A stretch of DNA of 42,969 nucleotides from Gammaproteobacteria bacterium. Its GTDB lineage: Bacteria > Actinomycetota > Acidimicrobiia > Spongiisociales > UBA4744. The position numbers and the translations under genes are program-made. Under the pieces are notes generated by a model. It made no database searches. It saw only the letters and a list, made by a program, of their open reading frames with translations, and had not been told where the DNA came from. The stretch covers positions 1 to 42,969 of the forward strand of contig JAACED010000023.1 of assembly GCA_011682695.1 (NCBI GenBank). The letters are read 5' to 3'. Shown here in pieces: positions 15,420-24,844 of the stretch (its first letter is position 1; each line of letters begins with the position of its first letter).

Positions 15420-17891
15420 TCAATCCGCTGCAACGAGAGCCCGTCCAACGCCGGCATCGAACCCGGTGTTACGACCGTGCCTATGCCGAATCGAGGTCTG
15501 GGTCCTCGGTGTGCGCAGCACGGTGACCGACTCGGTGTGTCCCCTCAGATCCTGGCGGTCCAGGATCATCGGCTTGTACGTCCACGAGGTGTACAAGGCC
15601 AGTTGATCGGAGAAGTGGGGGCTGAAGGGGTCGCCACTCTGCCCCGGAGCGATCACGTTGACGCCGTACATGTGCGGTCCTCTCCCAAGGTGGACAATCT
15701 GGTTGTACGTGCCCCGGTTCATCCAGATGGTGTCCGGCACCGTTCCTACGCCGAGAGGACTCCAATGGATCATGGCTACCGGTTGCAGCCACGTATCGGC
15801 GTCCGGCGAGTCATACACGACACTCAGCTCGTCGAGGGTATCGACCAGAGCGGCGGTGACCGCGTCCGTTACGGATTCACCATTCAGGTAGTCGTAGAGG
15901 AGCGGGACAGCCGGGTCATCCTCCAGCAGACGGGCCATCAGATTGCCGGCCACGTTGCCATTGAGGTCAGATCCCAGATCGTCCGCGAAGATCTGGGTGA
16001 CCAGCGTCTTCCACCAGGTATTGAACACGGCCACCGATGGGCTGTCGTAGACACCGTCGTCGTTGGCGTCGACCTGTGACCAGTCCCATCCGTCGAGCAT
16101 CGCCACGATCCCGGGCAACCGGGCGTCGGCACCGGTATCCGTATGAGCCAGCAGGTCATCGAGGAGTGTCGAGACGAATACGGTCTTTGCGCTCCCCGAC
16201 GGCGTGTCGGTAGTCCATCCCGCCGTTTTGTTGATCGATTTCAGCGTTGCCATGTCGGCACTGTTCGGTTCGATCTGTTCCAACAGGTTGAACAGCGTGT
16301 TGACTCGATGCACAGGCCCGAAGGTCCCGAACCCGGCCACCGTGTTCTCCCATCCAGGCGTGGGCTTGTTGTTCCATGAGGCCATCCAGCCCCGCTCCGG
16401 ATTCAAGGCGTGGGGCATCTGGTCCCACGGGACGTATCCCTGCCATTCGGCGCCGCCGGTGCCGTCGTGGGGCAGCCAGGGGTCGTCACCGTCGGCCCGG
16501 ATCGGGATAGACCCGATGTGCCAGTAGGCGATGTTGCCGCGGGCATCGGCGTAGAGAACATTGAAGTTGTAGGCGATGTTCGTAAGCGACTCCTCGAAGT
16601 CGCCGATCGATCGGGCCCGTCCCAGGTTGGTCCACGCCTCGAGACTGTTCATCTCTTCCCCACGGGTGGGGGTCTTGAGCGTGAACGCCAGACCGGGAGC
16701 CGTTCCCATCACCGGACCATGGATCGATTCACATATCTCGGTGTCGACCGATAAAGAGACACGCACGTTGATCGTTTCGGTGCGGCAGTCGTAATCCAGC
16801 CAATCACCATCGAACAGGTATTGACCGGCCCCGTTCACCGTCTCCATGTAGATGTCGGTGTTGTCGGTGAATCCCGAGGTGAGGGTCCAGGCGTAGTCGC
16901 GGCCCACTCCGATGGGTGTACCCGGCCAGCCGGCAATCTCCATCCCGGTCACGTCGAATCCGGCCCCGTGGATGCCGATCTCGTGGTTGATCTGCGGGAC
17001 CGAGTAGCCCATCTGCGGTCCGCCGAACAGAAGTGCGTGGCCGTCTGTGGTCAGCTTGGGCGCCAGCACGATGGCGTTGGAAGCCGGTCCAGGATGTATC
17101 CCTGCCATGTCGAGGTTGTTCCTCAAAGCCTTTCGGCCGGCTTCGAACTCGGCGGTGGCCGTATCGATCCCGTGTGGCAACTCGGCGTGAGGTCCGGCGC
17201 CGTGTCGGACCGTGCCGATCGCTCCAGTGGCGGGCGCGGTGGTGGGAGCGTCCGGGTCGTGTGACCAGTGTGTATCGGCGAACATCGCTGCCCCTTCCGA
17301 CGGGCCGTGGGTGGCCACGAGATCGCCGAGCATCTGGGCATTGTCCAGCTCTTCGCCGCCGAACCAGCCGAACTGGCTTGCGAGGAGCATGAACGTGCCG
17401 ATCGAATCATCGACGGTCCATGGGCGCGGAGCCAGCCCGAAGGCGCCATATTCGACCGGGAGTTGACCGTTGGCGGTCGCCTCATCGATCCAGGCGTTCA
17501 TCCCGTCGGCAAACGCCTGCAACATCGCTTGAGCGTCGGGTGATGCTCCGGCGTAGAGGGCTGCGCGCCGTTCGGCCGGGCCGAACAGTTTCCGGGACTG
17601 GATGTCGCCTGCCACGGATGCAGGGCCGAAGAACTCGGCCAGAGTTCCGGTCCCGATACGCCGGAGGATGTCCGCTTGCCAGAGGCGGTCTTGTGCCTGG
17701 GCGTAGCCGACTCCGTAGAAGAGCGATTCGATCGTGGACCCGTATACGTGTGGGACGCCGTAATCGTCGCGAACGATCGTCACCGCACCGTTGCCGGGCG
17801 GTTGATCGGAGGATGGCTTTCCCGCCGCCACAGTGGCCCCGGAGATGACGAGAAGGAATGTCAAGAACAAGATGATCGAGGTGCGTTTCAC
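15420..17891 (-). CDS. Penicillin acylase family (Ntn hydrolase) amidohydrolase, exported
   Basis: ~823 residues. The start is GTG 17891 (VKRTSIILFLTFLLVISGA), directly before a signal peptide and preceded by GGGAGGGG. The alpha-chain part reads VTIVRDDYGVPHVYG and GYAQAQDRLWQADILRR, both hallmark segments. HPGPASNAIVL contains the nucleophile S271, which after autocleavage would begin the beta chain; the LLFGGPQMGYSVP and HEIGIHGAGFDVTG segments follow. The family hydrolyses amides of beta-lactams, N-acyl-homoserine lactones or acylated peptides and lipids; the substrate cannot be told here. The last ~28 residues are Arg/His-rich and unlike the family. It is divergent from the giant BTAD regulator and closed by a strong terminator. 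Confidence 0.9.
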   Translation of the reverse strand: MKRTSIILFLTFLLVISGATVAAGKPSSDQPPGNGAVTIVRDDYGVPHVYGSTIESLFYGVGYAQAQDRLWQADILRRIGTGTLAEFFGPASVAGDIQSRKLFGPAERRAALYAGASPDAQAMLQAFADGMNAWIDEATANGQLPVEYGAFGLAPRPWTVDDSIGTFMLLASQFGWFGGEELDNAQMLGDLVATHGPSEGAAMFADTHWSHDPDAPTTAPATGAIGTVRHGAGPHAELPHGIDTATAEFEAGRKALRNNLDMAGIHPGPASNAIVLAPKLTTDGHALLFGGPQMGYSVPQINHEIGIHGAGFDVTGMEIAGWPGTPIGVGRDYAWTLTSGFTDNTDIYMETVNGAGQYLFDGDWLDYDCRTETINVRVSLSVDTEICESIHGPVMGTAPGLAFTLKTPTRGEEMNSLEAWTNLGRARSIGDFEESLTNIAYNFNVLYADARGNIAYWHIGSIPIRADGDDPWLPHDGTGGAEWQGYVPWDQMPHALNPERGWMASWNNKPTPGWENTVAGFGTFGPVHRVNTLFNLLEQIEPNSADMATLKSINKTAGWTTDTPSGSAKTVFVSTLLDDLLAHTDTGADARLPGIVAMLDGWDWSQVDANDDGVYDSPSVAVFNTWWKTLVTQIFADDLGSDLNGNVAGNLMARLLEDDPAVPLLYDYLNGESVTDAVTAALVDTLDELSVVYDSPDADTWLQPVAMIHWSPLGVGTVPDTIWMNRGTYNQIVHLGRGPHMYGVNVIAPGQSGDPFSPHFSDQLALYTSWTYKPMILDRQDLRGHTESVTVLRTPRTQTSIRHRHGRNTGFDAGVGRALVAAD

Positions 17892-18151
17892 GATCTGCCC
17901 CTCCCAGGTAGCTCGACCGCGAAGCCTAGACATCGTCTTGATGGCCAAGTCGGGAGAACGGTCACTTTTGTTCATGGATTCCACAGGCGCCGCAAGCGGC
18001 GTCGTTGCTCGGGGCAACGACCGGTGGGAGCCGTGCAGAGGGGCGATCGCAACATCCTCAACCGGTCACTCGGCGTTCCTGGCTCGAGGTCTGGCAGGCG
18101 GTATGTCATCGGGCCGCCCGGCGTTCGCCTCGCGTCGCTATTAGAGTGCCC

Positions 18152-21100
18152 ATGAAGCCTGCACCCGTTCAGGGTGCGGATCGGTTGACGGCCTGGATGC
18201 GTGTAATGGAGCCACTGCGGGTGTACCTGTTCGGAGGCTTCTTCATGGAACGTGCCGGCAAGGCGTTACCGCCCATCGCGTCGCGTGTCGGACGCTCGCT
18301 GTTCGCTCACCTGGTGATGCATCGGGGCCGACCTTTGCAGCGTGACTTGCTGGCCGGTTCTTTCTGGCCCGACCTCCCCGAGGGGAGGGCTCGGCGCCGC
18401 CTCAGCCATACCTTGTGGCAGATTCAGGATACGGTGAGCGATGGTTCGGCTTCGCATTTGACGACCACCGCCGACACGCTCGCCTTCGATACCACCACAC
18501 CGTACTGGTTGGACGTCGAGGAGTTCGATCACCTCTTCGATTCGCTGGAGATCTCTCGCCGTGACACCCAGCTTGGGCGCGCCGGTGACGCTGCTGCCCT
18601 GCGTGCCTGTGTGGAACTGTATCGAGGCGACTTCCTGGCCGGGTTTTTCGACAACTGGGTGATGGTCGAACAGGATCACTACCGCCAGCGCTACCTGGTG
18701 GCCCTCAGCCGTCTCGTCGAGGTGACCAAGGCCCAGGGTGCCTATGAGGAGGCGCTGGCCCACGCGCGACGACTCACCCACCACGATCCGCTCAGAGAAG
18801 AGGCGCACCAGGAGGTCATGCGCCTCTGCTTCTTGCTCGGGCGGACCAGCGACGCCGTCCAGCAGTTCGAACGGTGCCGGTCGGTGTTGGCCGAGGAGCT
18901 GGGCACGGAGCCTTCTGAGCCCACTGTCGAGTTGTACCGGCGCATTCTCCGGCAGCGTCGTGCTGCAATTCGGCCGTTGCAGGGGGAGGAGCGCGCGACG
19001 CTTCTGGGGAGCCGGTCGGGCATTCCCTTTGTCGGACGAGAAGAGGAACGGCGCAGCCTCATCAGCCATCTGGAACGGGTGTTGGCCGGGCCGGGCGGGG
19101 TCGTATTGGTGGAGGGGGAACCCGGAATCGGCAAGACCCGGCTGGCGCTGGAGACGGCGGACGCGGCTCGTTGGCGTGGATTCGAGGTCAGTTGGGGAAC
19201 CTGTGTCCAGGGGACGTTGCGTCCGTTCGGCCCACTCGTCGAGGTGTTGGAGTCGATCAGTCCACTCCGGGCCGAACAGCTCTCTGAGCAACTCGAACCA
19301 GTCTGGTTGACCGAGGCGATGCGGCTCGCGCCCCGTCTGGGGAAGCAGAACCTCCTGTCATCCGCGTCTACTCCACTTCGCCCGGCAGAGGAGTCGACAC
19401 GGATGCAGGAGGCGCTCGTGTTGACGCTTGGAGCGTTGGGCAGGATCGCTCCTCACCTCGTGATCGTCGACGACGTGCACTGGGCCGACCAGGACACGCT
19501 TGGTGTCCTCACCCAGCTCGGACCCCGGCTTGCCGATTCCCGAATCCTCGTGCTGCTGCTCTATCGAAGCGAAGAGGGTCGAGGCGATCCGGAAGTGTGG
19601 GATGTGCTTCGTGACCTGGATCGTGTCGCCGGTCTTGGTCGGGTCGTGCTGTCTCCCCTGTCGGTGTTCGAACTGGGCGACATGGTGAAAGCCATTCTGG
19701 GTTTGACGAGTATGGAGCCGGTGGTGGCGGCCCGCCTGCATCGGCGGACCGGAGGAAACGTTCTATTCACGTTGGAGACTCTGTTGGCTCTGCGCGATCA
19801 GGGTCTGTTCGAAGTTGGCCGTGATCCGGGCGGAGTACTCGAGCGAGAACTCACCGGTCGGACCATTGCAGTCGCGCCACGGGTCAGGTCGGTGATCGAC
19901 GCCCGCATATCCTTACTCGGCGAGCATGCTCATACGGTGTTCAAGGTCGCCGCCGTGTGCGGCGGCGCTGTCGATCTGGCGATGCTGGCAGCTGTTGTCG
20001 GGCTTCCACGGGCGTCTGTCTTGGATGCCATGGACGATCTCATTCATCGTGGTCTTATCCGAGAGGAAGGCGACAGCCGCTACCGGGTATCCCACGATCT
20101 GGTGCGCGAGGTCGTATATGAGAGCCTCGACGAGGGCCATCGGGTGGAGCTGCACCGGCGGGTGGCGGCGGCGCTGGTCGACATCGACGCGGAAGACGTG
20201 GACGCCATCGGCTACCACTATCGGGAGGGCGGGATTCCCGAGCGGGCCGCCCACTTCCTGCTCGAAGCGGGTATTCGGGCCGAGGAGCTCCACGCCTTTG
20301 CGACGGCCCGTCAGCACTTTCAGGCAGCCCAGGAAGCGGCCGCGAACGCGAAGTGGTTGCCGGGGGACCGGTATCGGCTGGCGGGACATCTCGAGGCCGT
20401 CCTCAGCGTGCTGGGGCGTCGGAGTGAACAGGCCGAAGTGATCGAGCAGATGGCGACGTTCGTCGAGGCGAGGCCTTCCCTGTGGGGCGACCTCGAGCGG
20501 CGCAGGGCCTGGCTTCTCGCTCACACCGGACGCTTCGCCGAGGCCGAGGAATCGGCGCGCCGGTCGGTGAAGGTGGAGCGTCGCCGGGGGGATCGAGGCG
20601 CGTTGGCGGCGGCTCTGGTGGCGCTTGGCACCTGCCAACGTTGGTCAGGGCATCCCTTGGAGGCGGTGTCCCAGCTCGAGGCGGCAGTGGCGGCAGCGAG
20701 GGGCGACGACCGGCGGCGAGCCGAAGCCCATACCGAGTTGGGTAGCACTTTGGTGGAAGTGCAACGGTCGACTGAGGCGCTCCCTCACCTCGAACGTGCG
20801 CTCGCTCTCTTCGAGAAGCTGGGCGATCTGCGCGGAGAGGCCGAGGTGTTTGGCGGCAAGGCGCGAGCGCTTCGTCAGCTGGGAGACACCGACGGGTCTC
20901 TTGTCCACTACGGGCGGACAATCGAGATCTGCCAGAAGATCGGCTACCGGCACGGGGAGGGAGTCAACCGGGTGAATCAGAGCAACCTGCACTACTTCCT
21001 CGGTCAAGTGGCAGACGCCCTTTCCGGGTATGAGCAAGCGGCGCGAATTTTCGCCGAACTCGGCGACCTTCGGGGGGAGGCGATGGTCCGCGTCAACGCC

Positions 21101-22063
21101 GCCTCGGTGCGCCAGAGCCTCCTCGGTGACTCCCGGCGTGCCATGGCCGACGCTCAGAGGGCAATGACCCACTTCTTGAACATCGGGGACCGGGCCCGCC
21201 AGGCGCAGTGCATGGAGGTCCTGGCGGGGGTTGCCCTCCTCCAAGACCGACCTGCTGAGGCCGAGAGGCTGCTCGAAGACAGCTTCCGGACCCTCACCGG
21301 GACCGGAAACCGCTTCCTCGAAGGCCAACACCTCCGCTCTCTTGCCCTCCTTCACCTGACCACAGGCAACCACCAGGATGCTCTCGTCGCTCTCGATCGG
21401 GCAGATCGGCTGTGCGTGGAGATAGGGCTTGTGCCCCTGGCAGTAGAGCTGCTCTCAATTCGCGGGGCCACGCTGCTGGCCGCCGGGCATGTGGAGGAAG
21501 CACTTGCCGTCACTCGCCAAGCGGTCGAGCAGCTCGTGCCGGGGGTCGAGCGCGTCCACTTGATCCACCACCGTCATGCCGTTGCCGCAAGGGCTGCCGG
21601 AGAACGCCAAGAGGCCCGTCGTGCTGCAGCAGAGGCACATAGGCTGCTCGACGCGACGCTCCAAGGACTTCCGGCGGAAGAGCGTGAAGGCGCCCTGGAG
21701 CGAGTCCCCGAACACAGGGAGATCGTGGCGGCGCGGAATCAGTTCTCCCCGCACACCGTTGAGGTGCTGCTTCCGGCAGCCGGGACTCCGATCGGCCGGG
21801 CCCTGGGCGACGACGAGTTGCGGCAGGTCACATGGACGGTCACGGACCCCGAGGATGAAGAAGTATCTTCCCCCATCGACCGTCGCCGCCGCCGACTGTG
21901 GCGCTTGATGACCGAGGCCAACGACCAAGGTGCCGTGCCCTCAATGGACCAGTTGGCCGGAGTGCTGAATGTAAGCGCTTCAACGGTGGGCCGTGACCTG
22001 GCCGCTCTATGCAACGCCGGCCACCGCCTCGCCACTCGGGGGCAAAGGCCTCGCGCGTCATGA
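18152..22063 (+). CDS. Giant BTAD-ATPase-TPR transcriptional regulator with extra C-terminal HTH
   Basis: 1304 residues. Residues ~20-270 are a SARP-type winged helix plus bacterial transcriptional activation domain (LRVYLFGGFFME, then the BTAD helices ending EPTVELYRRIL). An AAA_16-type STAND ATPase follows, with Walker A EGEPGIGKT (~321) and Walker B VIVDDVHWAD (~437). Residues ~700-1180 are TPR-like repeats. The last ~50 residues (SMDQLAGVLNVSASTVGRDL) form another HTH. Such proteins are ATP-switched activators. ATG 18152 is chosen because the winged-helix domain starts soon after; a TATTAG box ends 7 nt upstream, so the mRNA could be leaderless. ATG 18209 is an alternative. It is divergent from the acylase gene, a plausible target. 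Confidence 0.88.
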   Translation: MKPAPVQGADRLTAWMRVMEPLRVYLFGGFFMERAGKALPPIASRVGRSLFAHLVMHRGRPLQRDLLAGSFWPDLPEGRARRRLSHTLWQIQDTVSDGSASHLTTTADTLAFDTTTPYWLDVEEFDHLFDSLEISRRDTQLGRAGDAAALRACVELYRGDFLAGFFDNWVMVEQDHYRQRYLVALSRLVEVTKAQGAYEEALAHARRLTHHDPLREEAHQEVMRLCFLLGRTSDAVQQFERCRSVLAEELGTEPSEPTVELYRRILRQRRAAIRPLQGEERATLLGSRSGIPFVGREEERRSLISHLERVLAGPGGVVLVEGEPGIGKTRLALETADAARWRGFEVSWGTCVQGTLRPFGPLVEVLESISPLRAEQLSEQLEPVWLTEAMRLAPRLGKQNLLSSASTPLRPAEESTRMQEALVLTLGALGRIAPHLVIVDDVHWADQDTLGVLTQLGPRLADSRILVLLLYRSEEGRGDPEVWDVLRDLDRVAGLGRVVLSPLSVFELGDMVKAILGLTSMEPVVAARLHRRTGGNVLFTLETLLALRDQGLFEVGRDPGGVLERELTGRTIAVAPRVRSVIDARISLLGEHAHTVFKVAAVCGGAVDLAMLAAVVGLPRASVLDAMDDLIHRGLIREEGDSRYRVSHDLVREVVYESLDEGHRVELHRRVAAALVDIDAEDVDAIGYHYREGGIPERAAHFLLEAGIRAEELHAFATARQHFQAAQEAAANAKWLPGDRYRLAGHLEAVLSVLGRRSEQAEVIEQMATFVEARPSLWGDLERRRAWLLAHTGRFAEAEESARRSVKVERRRGDRGALAAALVALGTCQRWSGHPLEAVSQLEAAVAAARGDDRRRAEAHTELGSTLVEVQRSTEALPHLERALALFEKLGDLRGEAEVFGGKARALRQLGDTDGSLVHYGRTIEICQKIGYRHGEGVNRVNQSNLHYFLGQVADALSGYEQAARIFAELGDLRGEAMVRVNAASVRQSLLGDSRRAMADAQRAMTHFLNIGDRARQAQCMEVLAGVALLQDRPAEAERLLEDSFRTLTGTGNRFLEGQHLRSLALLHLTTGNHQDALVALDRADRLCVEIGLVPLAVELLSIRGATLLAAGHVEEALAVTRQAVEQLVPGVERVHLIHHRHAVAARAAGERQEARRAAAEAHRLLDATLQGLPAEEREGALERVPEHREIVAARNQFSPHTVEVLLPAAGTPIGRALGDDELRQVTWTVTDPEDEEVSSPIDRRRRRLWRLMTEANDQGAVPSMDQLAGVLNVSASTVGRDLAALCNAGHRLATRGQRPRAS

Positions 22064-22165
22064 CGGAAGGTTCGGCCGGCCGGCGCTAGCGCGTGAGATA
22101 TCTGAGAGACGGGCTTTCCGCATACTCGACGCTGAAACAGCAGTCGGGCTCAAGGAGGTCCCTCA

Positions 22166-22258
22166 ATGCGCCGTCGTATCATCGTGCTCGTTCTGGCGCT
22201 GGCAAGCGTCCTTGCCACCGCTCTCCCCGCTTTGGCATCGATCAGCGACATGAGCTGA
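22166..22258 (+). CDS. 30-residue ORF: signal peptide with a six-residue tail
   Basis: The ORF begins after a near-ideal ribosome-binding site (AAGGAGG, ~8 nt before the ATG). It encodes MRRRIIVLVLALASVLATAL, then PALA and SISDMS, ending in TGA. The first 24 residues are a textbook Sec signal peptide with an ALA cleavage motif, leaving only six residues. It lies 102 nt downstream of the TPR regulator and upstream of a histidine kinase gene. It is either a real short exported peptide or the start of a secreted-protein gene cut by a premature stop; the bases that follow show no continuation. I see no other gene in 22259-22689. Confidence 0.5.
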   Translation: MRRRIIVLVLALASVLATALPALASISDMS

Positions 22259-22498
22259 TCCGAGGTCCGGTAACACCGCGAACTGAGCAAGTGGGCTGAC
22301 AGCTTGCCGCCGTCTCCGGGGGATTCGGCTGCGCAGCGTCCGCCCCAAGCCAGGGGTCTGTTGAGCGGTGCCGGTGCGTAGATCGGTGGCCGTGCACGTC
22401 AGTCGCAAGGCCGCTGATTCCGTCACTACCCGTGTCGTACTGGCGGGATCGAGAGCGGCGTGAATGGCGGCACGGTCGCCGAGATGCGTGACATGAAG

Positions 22499-22526
22499 TG
22501 CTCAACGGGCTTCTAGCCCGTGAGCA
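22499..22526. repeat. Strong hairpin upstream of the histidine kinase gene
   Basis: TGCTC-A-ACGGGCT, loop TCT, AGCCCGT-GAGCA: a 12-bp stem with a single bulged A. No T-run follows on either strand. It lies ~165 nt before the kinase start. It could be a 5'-leader structure or the end structure of the preceding transcript. Confidence 0.5.
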
Positions 22527-22689
22527 TCTGCCATTACCGAACCGGTTCGTCTTTCTGAGACGTTGTGGGGTTGCGAAATCGTTCGCTCCGGTTGGGCTGT
22601 GGCGAGGGCGAGGTGGCTGGGTGGTGCGGGCCGGGCGCTCACCCGAGATGTATCGGGAGAGGTATTGGGGGTGTAGCGGACCAGATGGA

Positions 22690-24288
22690 ATGAGGATGAA
22701 TCCAGATGATGGTATTCCCTTGATCGAAACCCGGATTCCACGGTGGCAGACATGGTTTGAGAGTTTTGACCCGGTTGGACCGATTGTCGCGGTCCATGTG
22801 CTGGCGCTTGCCATGTTTGGTGACGTGCTGCGCCCGGTCGGTGCGCTGGTGGTCGCCGGCATTCTGCTGGTGTGGCGAACGGGGTTGGACACCCTCGCCG
22901 ATCGGATGGCGTTAGTTCGTAAAGGCGGGATATATCTGGTTCGTGGTGTGGGCTCGCTGGCGCTGGTGGGTCTGATAGTTGCGTTGGATGGAGGCACCGA
23001 GAGCCCGTTCTTCTTCTCGATGCTGATCGTGGTTGTCTGGGATGCGGTGACCAGCCCGGTTCGACGGATAATCTGGCTGGCGATTGCTGCCGTGTTGGTG
23101 TACGTGGGTGTGATCGCGGGAGCTGACGATGTAACCGTCACCAGCGTGGTCAGGTTGGGGGTGTTCCTATCGTTCATCGGGTTGCTGGTTTGGGGGCGGG
23201 CCTTGTCCGAGTATTGGCAGAGGGAGTCGACTCGGGCGAGGACGCTTGCGGCCGGGATCGCCGAAGAGGCGCCGATCGGTTTCGCCTTGTACGGTGGTGA
23301 CTCGCTGCGTTGCTTGTTCGCCAACGAGACGGCGCGACGCTTCGGGCTCGCCGACGCCGGCCATACGACGATCACTCGCTTTGGCGGGTCGACAGTTCCC
23401 GGTCAGAGGTTGGGGGAGGTGCTGGCGGGGATGGTGGCGTCAGGGGATGCGGGGCCGCCGTCGCTGTACGTGGCGCCTTCGGCCACCGGCAGGGAGACTT
23501 TCTTGCGAATCGGGGTGTCGTTGCGTCGGGTGATGGAAGAGCCGTCGCTGTTGATGGTCTACGCCGAGGACGTAACCAGTCAGGTGTTGGCGGGTGAGCT
23601 GCACCGGCGGTTCATGGAGTCGGCCAATCATCAGTTCAGGACCCCGCTGTCGCCGATCGTGGCGTATTCGGAGTTGATCGCAAGGGGAGAGTTGGAAGGT
23701 GCAGACTTGCGGGAGGCCGCCATGGCGATCTGGGACGCCGGCGCTCGGATCGAGCAGCTCTTGGACCGGATCAGTTCGGTGCTACGTCTGCAGCGAGATC
23801 CTCAGCGGTCGGTGGTGACGGTCACGATCGGAGAGCTGATCGACACCTACTTGCTTGCCGCCAGACCCGGCCTGGAGTCAATAGTGGCCATTGAAGGGGA
23901 GCGAGGCTTGGTGGTTCGTTGTGATCCCCTTCCTCTCACGAGCGCCCTCTACGAGCTCATCGACAACAGCCGAAGGTACGGGACGCCGCCCGTCACCATC
24001 TCGGTCCGGTCCGTCGACGCGGCGGTCTGCCTCCGCTTGTGTGATCGAGGCCCCGGACCCGACATCGACTCAGGGACACCCCTCGGTCAAACGTGGAGCC
24101 TTCTGGCCCATTCCGAAGTGATGCCACCAGAGATGGGCGACCGGCTTGGTATCACCTACGCCCACACCCTGACGGTGGCGGCGGGAGGTTCGCTCCGATT
24201 CGAACGGGCCGAGGCGAGTTGGGCGTTCGCCATCGATCTGCCTGTCGGCCGGTCGAGCAGCGTTGCCGGCGAGCGGCCGCAGGAATAG
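22690..24288 (+). CDS. Membrane sensor histidine kinase with PAS-like domain
   Basis: ~532 residues. About five or six hydrophobic segments fill residues ~28-172, then a PAS-like region begins with EEAPIGFALYGGDSLRCLFAN. The HisKA box ESANHQFRTPLSPIVAYSEL holds the phosphoacceptor H314. The ATPase domain shows N-box ELIDNSRRYG and DRGPGPD; the C-terminal G2 region (MGDRLGITYAHTLTVAAGGS) is recognisable but shortened. No response regulator is adjacent, so it is an orphan kinase. ATG 22690 is a judgement between several in-frame starts (22648, 22690, 22696); none has a strong Shine-Dalgarno. Confidence 0.8.
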   Translation: MRMNPDDGIPLIETRIPRWQTWFESFDPVGPIVAVHVLALAMFGDVLRPVGALVVAGILLVWRTGLDTLADRMALVRKGGIYLVRGVGSLALVGLIVALDGGTESPFFFSMLIVVVWDAVTSPVRRIIWLAIAAVLVYVGVIAGADDVTVTSVVRLGVFLSFIGLLVWGRALSEYWQRESTRARTLAAGIAEEAPIGFALYGGDSLRCLFANETARRFGLADAGHTTITRFGGSTVPGQRLGEVLAGMVASGDAGPPSLYVAPSATGRETFLRIGVSLRRVMEEPSLLMVYAEDVTSQVLAGELHRRFMESANHQFRTPLSPIVAYSELIARGELEGADLREAAMAIWDAGARIEQLLDRISSVLRLQRDPQRSVVTVTIGELIDTYLLAARPGLESIVAIEGERGLVVRCDPLPLTSALYELIDNSRRYGTPPVTISVRSVDAAVCLRLCDRGPGPDIDSGTPLGQTWSLLAHSEVMPPEMGDRLGITYAHTLTVAAGGSLRFERAEASWAFAIDLPVGRSSSVAGERPQE

Positions 24289-24437
24289 ACCGCCGGCCTC
24301 CTCTCCGAAACTCGAGGGTCAGGATGTGCAGCCACTTGAGAGGCAACATACCTGTTTTCGCGACATCACATGTGTCTCCAGAACCATCTGTGCCCGGCCT
24401 ACTCGGAAAGGGCAACGGACCGTTCTGGACATCTACC

Positions 24438-24491
24438 CGGCGTGGTGACACGCCGTGAGGCGCTGAGGGAGCCTCCGTGACGATCGGAGGA
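24438..24491. terminator. Tandem hairpins between convergent coding segments
   Basis: CGGCGTG-GTGA-CACGCCG (24438-24455) is followed by GAGCCTCC and GGAGGCTC (about 24469-24491). They lie between the kinase gene (+) and the ammonium-transporter remnant (-). Neither strand has a T-run, so at most they form a weak bidirectional terminator. No gene is seen in 24289-24506. Confidence 0.4.
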
Positions 24492-24506
24492 GGCTCTATC
24501 CGTCCA

Positions 24507-24800
24507 TCAGAAGTCTGTCACGTTTGTGACCTGCTCCTGGAAGATGAACTCCGGGCAGGCAGAGCCGCCATGCTCTGAGTGGTCGAACCCGATCAATTCC
24601 TCCGCCGCTGTGACACGGATGCCGATGATCTTGTCGATCGCCTTGAGCACAGCGAAGGATGTAGCAAACGCCCACACCATGATCGCCAATGCTCCGGCGA
24701 ACTGGATCGGCAACGGCGCATCACCTGTGAACAGGCCGACGGCGATCAGACCCCAGAGTCCCGCGGTGCCGTGAACAAAGATCGCCCGGATGGCGCCTGC
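24507..24800 (-). pseudogene. C-terminal fragment of an ammonium transporter (Amt)
   Basis: About 95 residues on the minus strand: AIFVHGTAGLWGLIAVGLF, a final transmembrane helix (ALAIMVWAFATSFAVLKAI), and the cytosolic tail GIRVTAAEELIGFDHSEHG. The order and motifs match the last two helices and C-terminal region of AmtB-type channels (VHGxAGxWGxIAVGLF, then EExxGxDxxEHG). The other ~75% of the gene is missing: homology stops at about 24800, only ~45 nt before the PEP carboxylase start on the opposite strand. No start codon or ribosome-binding site serves the fragment. Confidence 0.78.
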
Positions 24801-24844
24801 GCAGACACCGTTGCGCGTGAAGGTGCGGTGGTGGACTAGGCGCC

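Noticed and set aside
22330-22400. Possible cobalamin-riboswitch B12 box (GCCAGGGGTCTG)
   Set aside because: Only a short partial match, no surrounding consensus stems, and no B12-related gene downstream.
22242-23375. 377-codon minus-strand frame opposite the histidine kinase
   Set aside because: Ser/Thr/Arg-rich low-complexity translation; the plus strand has the HisKA and ATPase motifs.
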